A stretch of 42,233 nt of DNA. Source: a virus. The DNA is taken from IMG/VR virus record IMGVR_UViG_3300026114_000004, positions 1 to 42,233 of that record; one strand, 5' to 3'. The first letter of the stretch is position 1. Every line of letters starts with the position of its first letter. Of the stretch, positions 36,641-42,233 are shown one piece after another. The notes beneath the pieces were generated by a model. It was not told where the DNA came from. It made no database searches and saw only the letters and a program-made list of their open reading frames with translations. The position numbers were made by a program, and so were the translations under genes.

Positions 36641-37318
36641 TTATTTTTTTCGCCAAACAAAATACATTCTGTTTTTTGAATCATTACGCAAATCTAGTAT
36701 ATCTACGTTCAATTCACGAGCACAATTTATAACAAAATTGCTATCCCAAGGATAAAAACTAATCCATTGAGATTCAGGTGGGGTGTGTTGTAGCCCGGGA
36801 TTAACCCTAAAAAACAGTGTAGCATTACTATGACATAGTCTTACTACATGTTCTAATTCTGAAAATATTTTGCTAGTGCTGCCAAAATTGATGCTACCTA
36901 ATGCCAAGACAACATCAAACTTTTCTTTTGGATGATAATCGGTAATTGAAACGTTGATATCTGCGTTTTTGTTATAAGGGTCTATTCCAATTAAGTTATC
37001 GATTTTCCCCCTAAACTCATTATATCCACAACCAGCATCTAATACACTTGTTGGATTTAATGCATTAACTTCATCTATTAGTGTTAATCCACTATATTTG
37101 AATTTTTTAGTCTCTGGTTGCCAAACCTCACTAAAGTATGCAGATAATACTGCATCATCAATTATATTGACTATCTCTGCAATATTTTTAAGATTATTAA
37201 CCGAAACGTTTACGCCAAATTCATAATTTATAGTCTTTTCTAATAATTCTTTATTACGTAATAAACCGGGGTTATCATGTATAATTGTTTCTAATTTGTA
37301 TAGTATTTTATGGTTCAT
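36641..37318 (-). CDS. SAM-dependent methyltransferase, class I
   Basis: Motif I is VLDAGCGYNEF, then DNLIGIDPYN (acidic end of strand 2), with FDVVLALGSINFG after it and an FFRVNPG block. This pattern is familiar from marine T4-like phages, where the target is not known. A helical N-terminal region of about 80 residues precedes the domain. The ATG at 37318 overlaps the stop of the P-loop protein (ATGA); an upstream TTG is not needed. Target could be a small molecule, sugar or nucleic acid. Confidence 0.75.
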   Translation of the reverse strand: MNHKILYKLETIIHDNPGLLRNKELLEKTINYEFGVNVSVNNLKNIAEIVNIIDDAVLSAYFSEVWQPETKKFKYSGLTLIDEVNALNPTSVLDAGCGYNEFRGKIDNLIGIDPYNKNADINVSITDYHPKEKFDVVLALGSINFGSTSKIFSELEHVVRLCHSNATLFFRVNPGLQHTPPESQWISFYPWDSNFVINCARELNVDILDLRNDSKNRMYFVWRKK

Positions 37319-37893
37319 TCTTGTTTTGCCCAAACAGATAAAAATATATCAGAGAAAATGTGATGTTGTTTCCATAAAAGGCAATTATTTTTTGCAAAAT
37401 CTAAAATTAATTCGTTTTGCTCTCTTATTTTGTTCATCATGATTGAATCGTTGACATACCAACTATAATCTGGATATTTTATATCCCAGCCACCAGCTTC
37501 TTTCCACCAGTTAAAACTACTTTCGTTATTCCGATATATTAAAACAATCCAATCTTTTGGAAATTCTTCTGAAAGATTATCTAATACATAAGCCCACTCG
37601 TGACTCTTATGTACTCTGCATTGGTTAAATAATGTATGTGGTTGTGAATAGGGTGCATCAAGATTATGCTCTGAAAAAACAGCAGGGAATTCCATTCCTG
37701 TTCCAAAATATGCACCAATATGACCAGTAAATTGTTTGTGAGAATATTCTCTTTCTGGTTTTCTATCGGAACAGTCTGCATTGACAAACTCTTCTATTTC
37801 TTGTGCTATTCCACTCCATCTACTTCCCGGAACGCCAGTCAAGAATATTTTTTTAGGTATTTTTTTATTAGGTAGCAAACTTTGTATTTTCAT
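37315..37893 (-). CDS. P-loop / sulfotransferase-like phage protein
   Basis: KKIFLTGVPGSRWSGIAQEI (residues 14-33) is a phosphate-binding loop of the sulfotransferase/nucleotide-kinase type, and WIVLIYRNNESSFNWWKEAG resembles the 3'-phosphate segment (..YR....SFNWW). I know this from marine phages without assigned function. 192 aa from the ATG at 37893; a start at 37935 would overlap the RNase H-like gene. Overlaps the methyltransferase gene. Confidence 0.6.
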   Translation of the reverse strand: MKIQSLLPNKKIPKKIFLTGVPGSRWSGIAQEIEEFVNADCSDRKPEREYSHKQFTGHIGAYFGTGMEFPAVFSEHNLDAPYSQPHTLFNQCRVHKSHEWAYVLDNLSEEFPKDWIVLIYRNNESSFNWWKEAGGWDIKYPDYSWYVNDSIMMNKIREQNELILDFAKNNCLLWKQHHIFSDIFLSVWAKQE

Positions 37894-37901
37894 AATTTTA
37901 T

Positions 37902-38369
37902 TCAAAACGCGTCTGCAACCGATGATGCGGCCCATGCCTCTGGTTTTACTTTAGCATCAACTTGGCACATACCACGAATATATCCTAGTGCTTCGGTTAT
38001 AATTGCAGAACTTTTATGCTCTTTTTCTGGATTAATATCAAGATGTATTTGGATTTCTTTGTCTAAGCAATTATCTACATTATCAATTAGGTCTAGGTAT
38101 AATTGTGATACTTTATAAACCTCAGTCATTAAGCGAAGACTGGGTTTCTTTTTGTCCAATCCCTTGGCTTCTTCAACCGAGTTTTCATAAAACAATTTCC
38201 CACCATGCTTACTATCAATATGCACAACAATGACTGTAGTATAAGAAATCATTGGTTTTCGTTGGCTATTGTGAAATACCCGACTATCACAACCTACATA
38301 CAACCGTGTTTCTGGACCACAAGTTTCTAAAAATTTATTAATGTTGTTGAAGTCTATTTTGGTTGTCAC
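37902..38369 (-). CDS. RNase H-like nuclease (DUF458/YkuK family)
   Basis: LYVGCDSRVF (residues 23-32) gives the first catalytic Asp of the RNase H fold, and IQIHLDINPEKEHKSS the second strand with further acidic residues. This is the DUF458/YkuK family, predicted to be RNase H-like nucleases acting on RNA or RNA:DNA. The start is GTG at 38369 with AAAGGAAT upstream. The tail VKPEAWAASSVADAF is family-like. Substrate unproven. Confidence 0.8.
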   Translation of the reverse strand: MTTKIDFNNINKFLETCGPETRLYVGCDSRVFHNSQRKPMISYTTVIVVHIDSKHGGKLFYENSVEEAKGLDKKKPSLRLMTEVYKVSQLYLDLIDNVDNCLDKEIQIHLDINPEKEHKSSAIITEALGYIRGMCQVDAKVKPEAWAASSVADAF

Positions 38370-38417
38370 AAATATTCCTTTATTGTACTTAAAGAATTTT
38401 GGTAATGCCGAAAAGTT

Positions 38418-39443
38418 TTATGAATTAGGCAATATTAAACCGCGATAATTTTGTTCAAAAACAGCGTGTGCCATTCGTTGACCTACTATAAAATTGTGAT
38501 GCAGTTTTTCTCCATTCTTTTTAATATAGTCTTTAAAATGCTGTGGTGGGATTTCAGACAGTCTATCAATTTCACTACAAATATGTTTAATGCGTTTATA
38601 TGGATCTTCTATGTCATCGTATGATTCATCTATTAAATCGGGGAAAGACTCAAATCCCCACCTGCGTAAATCTTTTAATGTATGAGGAGAACTCGCTTCA
38701 ATAAACGGGCGAGCAAGGTTAGCACATTTAATTAATTTTTCAGAGTAGCAAGGGCCGTGTCCATGAAATACAGTTTCACAATTGATGGTCACTGCACTTT
38801 TAATATGTGGTTGTAGACTGTCAAAAGACATCAACTGTCCAATGTGCGATCCGGGCTGTTCTTGCTCTGGCAATTCTACATAGTCACGTTCTCTTAAATT
38901 TAGAAAACGATTAAAATTGTAATACCATTCATGATAATCACATTTACTATAGCTCCAGTGAGTTTGTTCTAGTAGTTGATTTTCTACTAAGAATTTATGT
39001 ATATAATAGTTGTGATCGTGACGACTACTGCTTAACCGACAAAAAGTTTTGTCAATACTATCAAGCCGTAAATCAAAATCTGGGTTGATTTCATATATTG
39101 GAGCGACTAGGTGTCCGGGCCAGTATCGCCAAACTCGGAACCCATTTCTTTTAAAAATATTGTAATAGTATTCATCATTGACAAATATCGGTATATCTTT
39201 AAGACAACTGTAAATTCTGTTTAATACAAAATCCCAGTCCCACTCTTTATATGATTCACAATTTTCTTCAAATATAAAACATATATCTTCTTTTGGTACA
39301 GGTGAGGTAGACTGTGTAACATTGTTATAGTTTTCAAAGATGCCGTCAAGTACCAGAGAAAATTCTGAACGATCTATTTCTATAGCATTTGAAAATTGTG
39401 CTTGGAAAGGATAAGCAACAGTAAATTCTTTGCGGAATTTCAT
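38418..39443 (-). CDS. glycosyltransferase-like protein, 341 aa
   Basis: The C-terminal region (SEKLIKCANLARPFIEASSP, then LKDLRRWGFESFPDLIDESY and DIEDPYKRIKHICSEIDRLS) matches the end of phage proteins I know as fucosyltransferase- or GT-like: (T/S)EK.(I/L)K....RPFI...P..L..L...GF..F...IDE.YD.I.D...R. The gene at 41226-42233 ends the same way. The N-terminal half is unlike known GTs. Likely sugar modification of DNA, capsid or host surface, undetermined. A perfect TATAAATA starts the RNA one base before the ATG; no SD. Confidence 0.6.
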   Translation of the reverse strand: MKFRKEFTVAYPFQAQFSNAIEIDRSEFSLVLDGIFENYNNVTQSTSPVPKEDICFIFEENCESYKEWDWDFVLNRIYSCLKDIPIFVNDEYYYNIFKRNGFRVWRYWPGHLVAPIYEINPDFDLRLDSIDKTFCRLSSSRHDHNYYIHKFLVENQLLEQTHWSYSKCDYHEWYYNFNRFLNLRERDYVELPEQEQPGSHIGQLMSFDSLQPHIKSAVTINCETVFHGHGPCYSEKLIKCANLARPFIEASSPHTLKDLRRWGFESFPDLIDESYDDIEDPYKRIKHICSEIDRLSEIPPQHFKDYIKKNGEKLHHNFIVGQRMAHAVFEQNYRGLILPNS

Positions 39444-39457
39444 TGGTGATATTTATA
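39444..39457 (-). promoter_or_regulatory. late promoter TATAAATA giving a near-leaderless mRNA
   Basis: A perfect minus-strand TATAAATA (39450-39457) is followed by TCACC and then AATG, leaving one base before the ATG at 39443. Confidence 0.65.
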
Positions 39458-39657
39458 AAAAACAGAAGCGGTGAACGAGCAATGAACTATAAACAATCAA
39501 CATGTGCTGATATAACGAATTAGTGACCTAGCACAAACAACTCACAACACACAAACCACAAGCTGCCTAACTCTCAATAACAATCAACAAAACAGATAAC
39601 TTGAGAACATCGCAGTATAACGCTTTTCGTGCGATTGGTCTTAATTGGAGTAACTAA
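39458..39657. other. gene-free stretch, G-poor on the plus strand
   Basis: No gene is supported here. The plus strand from about 39525 to 39600 is rich in CA/AAC triplets and poor in G, so the minus strand is GT-rich. It may be an unstructured spacer or leader; I see no promoter or strong hairpin. Confidence 0.4.
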
Positions 39658-39723
39658 ATGTTACGGGTTGTTCATCCTCATCTTTCAACCGCTTCTGGAT
39701 GGTTTACTTGCGAACAAGCCTAA
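39658..39723 (+). CDS. possible 21-aa micro-ORF
   Basis: A 22-codon frame (MLRVVHPHLSTASGWFTCEQ then A) has TTGGAG 8 nt before its ATG. Its stop overlaps that of the opposing 194-aa gene as CTAA, the same junction seen at 30698-30701 and 32288-32291. The frame is so short that chance is a real possibility. No family is known. Confidence 0.3.
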   Translation: MLRVVHPHLSTASGWFTCEQA

Positions 39724-40304
39724 CCATCAAAATCGGAAATCATACCTAAACGAGCAAGCAATTTTTCTTCATCTTCATCTAACTCAATTTCGGTATCAAT
39801 GTTAGCAGCAAGAATCATTTCTTGCACACCTTGCTTAGTGCGTTTGAGATTGGCAAGTTCTAAGCGGTACTTGTCGATATCATTTTCACTCAACACACCT
39901 GTGTTAATAGAAACACCACCAAACCCACCATAATGGCTTGCCTCAGTAGATTCTGCACGCTTTTTAAGACGGCCATTTAGGACATTGGCTTTATGTTGTG
40001 GTTGTGCATCTGCCAATCGTGCATAAAGTTGAATTTGCTTATCAAGCATTGCTGCATCGGCAAGAAGATCAGAAATGCCTTCATCTGCATTTGCCTGATC
40101 AACTTTTTTGCGAATGTCTAACAAGACACCTGTCAATTTATCCCAAGTTTTTAAACGACCATTAAGATTGCTCTTGGCTGTTTTAACTTGGTCTTCTGCC
40201 CACTCGTATTCATTGAGTGAAATTTCGGTAGAAAAATCTAACCGATTCATCTCTTCACGAATCTGTGTTTGAATAGCGTGTGCTTTTCGTAAATTAATTT
40301 TCAT
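39720..40304 (-). CDS. coiled-coil phage protein, 194 aa
   Basis: This is mainly charged helix: the first 120 residues are heptad-like, interrupted by AESTEASHYGGFGGVSINTG (about 115-135), then another helix ending in an acidic stretch. I know similar proteins from T4-like phages without function. It is the first gene downstream of tRNA-Arg (29 nt) and could be read from the RNA-operon promoter. Confidence 0.6.
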   Translation of the reverse strand: MKINLRKAHAIQTQIREEMNRLDFSTEISLNEYEWAEDQVKTAKSNLNGRLKTWDKLTGVLLDIRKKVDQANADEGISDLLADAAMLDKQIQLYARLADAQPQHKANVLNGRLKKRAESTEASHYGGFGGVSINTGVLSENDIDKYRLELANLKRTKQGVQEMILAANIDTEIELDEDEEKLLARLGMISDFDG

Positions 40305-40332
40305 ATAATTTCTCTTTTATTGCTACGTTGTT

Positions 40333-40409
40333 TGGCCCGCCCGGGAGAACTCGAATCCCCAACCCTCGGAGTAGAAATCCGATGCTCTATCCAGTTGAGC
40401 TACGGGCGG
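40333..40409 (-). tRNA. tRNA-Arg (anticodon UCU), CCA encoded
   Basis: The cloverleaf is complete on the minus strand: acceptor CCGCCCG with CGGGCGG, D-arm GCTC/GAGC, anticodon stem TCGGA/TCCGA with loop TTTCTAC (anticodon UCU), and T-arm GGGGA/TCTCC with TTCGAGT. The 3' CCA is encoded (40333-40335). It reads AGA and AGG, codons expected to be common in this AT-rich phage. Confidence 0.92.
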
Positions 40410-40438
40410 ATTGAAACTTTTATTTTAATTTGTAAAAC

Positions 40439-40605
40439 CATTACGAAACACACTACAGTGCAGGGGTCGAACCTGCATGGCGGACCGTCGTCCTATTTGC
40501 TACAACCATGTAGTAAAGGGGACTCGAACCCCGCACCGCAACCCAACGGACCACGGACTCGAACCGTGTTTACCTCACCACATTCCTGCAATGTGCTTCG
40601 TAATG
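40439..40605 (-). ncRNA. structured RNA 2, multibranched, tRNA-like T-arms
   Basis: A 14-bp terminal helix (one G-U pair) joins the two ends of a 167-nt RNA. Inside are three hairpins with canonical tRNA T-loops: 40552-40568 and 40518-40532 with loop TTCGAGT, and 40459-40477 with loop TTCGACC. Additional hairpins are CACAT/ATGTG and CTACA/TGTAG. Parts look tRNA-derived, but no full cloverleaf, D-arm or CCA can be built. It may be a phage-specific RNA or a fusion of decayed tRNA genes. It is flanked by real tRNAs and downstream of the 40907-40934 promoter. Confidence 0.55.
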
Positions 40606-40619
40606 ATAATACTGAAACC

Positions 40620-40773
40620 ATAATAATACACACTCATTTTTATTGCCCGATAGCCTAGGATTTGGCAGGGCCTGTTTAGTGTGCGGTTGGGTCATGACTC
40701 CCGTTCGCTCTAGAACATTTACCGTTCGTGTCCGATAACTACACCGAACGCAACCCTGAGTGTGTATTATTAT
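40620..40773 (-). ncRNA. structured RNA 1 closed by a 17-bp helix
   Basis: A perfect 17-bp inverted repeat (40620-40636 and 40757-40773) closes a 154-nt region between the two tRNAs. Internal pairings: CGTTC-G-GTGT with ACAC-GAACG (one bulge), GTTC/GAAC, GGTTG/CAACC, and a two-part stem GCCC..GCC/GGC..GGGC. It carries no ORF on the minus strand and no rRNA, tmRNA or group I intron features. T4 also has unknown stable RNAs beside its tRNA cluster. Confidence 0.55.
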
Positions 40774-40796
40774 AATGTCTGCATATTGTTTTTAAT

Positions 40797-40874
40797 TGGT
40801 GGGACCATCTGGACTCGAACCAGAAACCAACAAATTATGAGTTTGCTGCTCTAACCAAATTGAGCTATGGTCCC
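40797..40874 (-). tRNA. tRNA with CAU anticodon, likely tRNA-Ile2 (AUA-reading)
   Basis: Complete cloverleaf: acceptor GGGACCA/TGGTCCC, D-arm GCTC/GAGC, anticodon stem GCAAA/TTTGT with loop CTCATAA, T-arm TCTGG/CCAGA with TTCGAGT, encoded CCA (40797-40799). The anticodon CAU could mean Met, but the G27-U43 pair, the variable region and the T-arm resemble E. coli tRNA-Ile2 more than tRNA-Met. With a TilS-like gene at 23209-23826, lysidine modification to read AUA is likely. The acceptor has only one of the two C-G pairs (4-69, 5-68) associated with TilS recognition, so the assignment is not certain. Confidence 0.8.
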
Positions 40875-40906
40875 GAAAACTTTTTCTTTAACTTCAATAC
40901 CTATAT

Positions 40907-40934
40907 ATTATACAGACTTGTTATTCTTTGTCAA
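40907..40934 (-). promoter_or_regulatory. sigma70-like promoter of the RNA operon
   Basis: Minus-strand TTGACA (40929-40934), 16-bp spacer, TATAAT (40907-40912), about 33 nt upstream of the tRNA(CAU). It lies inside the 3' end of the BPSL0761-like gene and fits tRNA, structured RNA 1, RNA 2 and tRNA-Arg being one transcript. Confidence 0.75.
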
Positions 40935-41141
40935 TACTTTTAAGTCATCATCACCAAAAATATTTGCAGCCTGTTCTCCAGCACTTTCCATCTCATGCTG
41001 ACGAGGATAGTGCTTTAACAGCGAACCAGCCTGACGGCGAATGTTTGCCGGTACTCTTGGTGTTTTTTGGGGGTTAAGTAAATCCTTTAAGAATTCTTCG
41101 GTGTTTATCACCGCACGCTTTCTTTCAAATGGTAAAGTCAT
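40908..41141 (-). CDS. BPSL0761-like protein, 77 aa
   Basis: MTLPFERKRAVINTEEFLKD and VPANIRRQAGSLLKHYPRQH follow the BPSL0761 family pattern (M..P.ER.RA(V/L)..T..FL, then P..(I/L)R..A..LL.HYP) of bacterial and phage small proteins, of unknown function. It has its own perfect promoter and the RNA-operon promoter at its 3' end. Confidence 0.7.
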   Translation of the reverse strand: MTLPFERKRAVINTEEFLKDLLNPQKTPRVPANIRRQAGSLLKHYPRQHEMESAGEQAANIFGDDDLKVLTKNNKSV

Positions 41142-41183
41142 CTCGTACTCTCGTTAACTCAAATTAACATTTAGATACTGAAA

Positions 41184-41212
41184 ATTATATATTAACTTAT
41201 CAACGTTGTCAA
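41184..41212 (-). promoter_or_regulatory. sigma70-like promoter
   Basis: Minus-strand TTGACA (41207-41212), 17-bp spacer, TATAAT (41184-41189): the full consensus. 43 nt upstream of the BPSL0761-like gene. Confidence 0.85.
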
Positions 41213-41225
41213 TGTGGTTGTAATT

Positions 41226-42233
41226 TTAAAAGTTTTCTAATGTGTGTATAAAATTGATATGTTGTATAGCCCGGGCTTCAAGCGTTTGTCTATTGTGATC
41301 GAGTATATCAAAATCTTTTTTTATTTTTTCCAAAAGTCTATTAAGTGGGATAGAATGTAAACGTAAGATTTCTTGCCACAAACACTCTATACGATCTTGA
41401 TTATCGACAATTGTATCAAATGTGTAATCGATAAACCTATGTTTTTTATATCCAAGAGATTCTAGATGTTGGTGAGACTGTGTTGGACCATTAATTAAAA
41501 ATGGTCGACCTACCATCACTGGTTTTAAAGTTTTTTCTGTTAAAGGGCAATATGAAAAATTTGTATCATTATCATCAAATGTTTCATTAATAATATGAAT
41601 TGCAGTGAGTAAATGGCTAGGCGTTTCATCTATACACTTATTGGTAGAAAAATTCTCTGTAACGTCATGAACGTTTTTTTGTGGTAAAGAATAATAAAAA
41701 TCACTACTATCATCTTCGTCAAGAAGTTCATTGTATGAAAGACAGCAAGAAATACCATTATCAAATATTTTTTTAGATAATTTATACCTATGTTCTTTAT
41801 GCGTATTTGATAATGATTCGAAATAATATTTGATATCACCAAAAGATTTTTCAATTTTTAATTCCCTATTATTAATAAACATTTCAAATTCATCTAACCA
41901 TGGACTAAAACAATTTAGTGAAGGGTATGAATGTCCATTATTGACTAAGCAGACTATATCATCTTTGCCCAGATTCCAAAATTTTGTTATTTCAATTATC
42001 TGTGCATTGATAATGTCAAAAAAGGTTTCATTTTCTAGAGAAATTAGTAATATCTTTGCTTTTTTGTGTCTGACGCATTCAATTACATCCGTATCAATAA
42101 ATTTTACCCAATCTACATTTAAGTTTTCAAAATTTCCAAAACAAATCGGATATAAAAATTTTGATTCCGGAATATGTTCTATACATTCAATAGAGAATTC
42201 TTTTAATATAGAAGCATTTTGCAAAAATAAATC
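41226..42233 (-). CDS. glycosyltransferase-like protein, partial (5' end outside window)
   Basis: The frame is open through the right edge of the window, so the true start is not seen. The C-terminal part (CPLTEKTLKPVMVGRPFLIN, then LESLGYKKHRFIDYTFDTIV and a QDRIECLW..I..L helix) matches the same GT/fucosyltransferase-like ending as the gene at 38418-39443: TEKTLKP...GRPF...GP...LE.LGY...F.D..FD.I. The two are probably paralogues with different N-terminal halves. Confidence 0.6.
   Translation of the reverse strand, partial: DLFLQNASILKEFSIECIEHIPESKFLYPICFGNFENLNVDWVKFIDTDVIECVRHKKAKILLISLENETFFDIINAQIIEITKFWNLGKDDIVCLVNNGHSYPSLNCFSPWLDEFEMFINNRELKIEKSFGDIKYYFESLSNTHKEHRYKLSKKIFDNGISCCLSYNELLDEDDSSDFYYSLPQKNVHDVTENFSTNKCIDETPSHLLTAIHIINETFDDNDTNFSYCPLTEKTLKPVMVGRPFLINGPTQSHQHLESLGYKKHRFIDYTFDTIVDNQDRIECLWQEILRLHSIPLNRLLEKIKKDFDILDHNRQTLEARAIQHINFIHTLENF

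Noticed and set aside
40333-40409. Phage attachment site at tRNA-Arg
   Set aside because: No integrase, no duplicated tRNA end and the tRNA is complete with CCA; the phage looks lytic.
40452-40515. Short tRNA-like cloverleaf with ACTACA/TGTAGT acceptor
   Set aside because: Only about 63 nt, no D-arm, a 4-nt anticodon loop and no CCA. It overlaps the closing helix of structured RNA 2, so I treat it as part of that RNA.
40320-40658. Open frame of 112 codons on the plus strand
   Set aside because: It runs antisense through tRNA-Arg and structured RNA 2 and encodes no family; the RNA structure explains the sequence better.
42199-42224. TTG start codon for the right-end gene
   Set aside because: The frame stays open to the window edge, so the gene is more likely truncated by the window than started here.
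1-42233. CRISPR array or anti-CRISPR cluster
   Set aside because: No regularly spaced repeats are visible; small unknown genes alone are not evidence of anti-CRISPR function.

Overview
This window looks like an accessory region of a large, AT-rich marine tailed phage of the T4-like superfamily, probably infecting a marine proteobacterium. No capsid, tail, terminase, polymerase or integrase gene is visible. The assignment rests on: a dense array of 50-150-codon genes, nearly all on the minus strand with ATGA or TAATG overlaps; nucleotide and tRNA metabolism genes typical of large myoviruses (dCMP deaminase, HAD 5'-nucleotidase-like, RtcB, TilS-like, thermonuclease, tRNAs); several small proteins I know from marine T4-like phages; and repeated TATAAATA-type late promoter elements. 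The proteobacterial host is inferred from the tripartite tricarboxylate transporter (TTT), the 7Fe ferredoxin and a DUF6614-like protein.

Layout. 1-440: two small + strand genes ending at a bidirectional terminator. 473-4500: dCMP deaminase, 7Fe ferredoxin, HAD phosphatase and a radical SAM protein with a SPASM-like region before the core, among small unknowns. 4550-12300: many tiny unknown genes, often each with its own near-consensus sigma70 promoter (TTGACA, 17 bp, TATACT-like). Mixed in are a Lar-like zinc protein, DUF3307, a PD-(D/E)XK nuclease-like protein, DUF2693 and a sulfotransferase. 12346-24228: thermonuclease, RtcB, TilS-like, an MscS-like membrane protein and many small phage-conserved proteins, including several local paralogue families. 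24266-26008: a large phage protein with a PcfJ-like motif.

26059-31632: a two-strand cluster with two arginine amidinotransferase-family enzymes, a PLP-transferase-like protein, a 2-oxoglutarate/Fe(II) oxygenase-like protein, a DUF6614-like protein and an arginyltransferase-like acyltransferase. It suggests guanidino or arginine-derived chemistry. 31660-32617: lipoprotein, small protein and EF-hand membrane protein, perhaps envelope or lysis related. 33641-36509: a complete-looking TTT operon (tctA, tctC, small internally duplicated membrane protein) behind a structured leader. 36641-39443: methyltransferase, P-loop protein, RNase H-like DUF458 and a glycosyltransferase-like protein. 39720-41141: an RNA operon with tRNA-Ile2-like (CAU), two unfamiliar structured RNAs closed by long helices, and tRNA-Arg (UCU). 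A glycosyltransferase-like gene runs off the right end.

How it fits together. Two promoter classes are visible. Sigma70-like promoters drive small, presumably early genes. TAAATA-type promoters precede the oxygenase, amidinotransferase, sulfotransferase, nuclease, MscS-like, EF-hand and TTT genes, so most metabolic cargo would be expressed late. At up to six TAAATA promoters, the first five bases after the element belong to the 5' arm of a hairpin that would hide the ribosome-binding site or start codon. Transcripts starting at that promoter would lose the arm, while readthrough transcripts would keep it, as known for some T4 genes. A second group of late promoters puts the predicted transcript start 0-2 nt before the start codon, suggesting leaderless mRNAs. 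The tRNA(CAU) resembles tRNA-Ile2, the substrate of TilS, so the phage appears to bring its own AUA-decoding pair. All functions are read from motifs; no database search was run.
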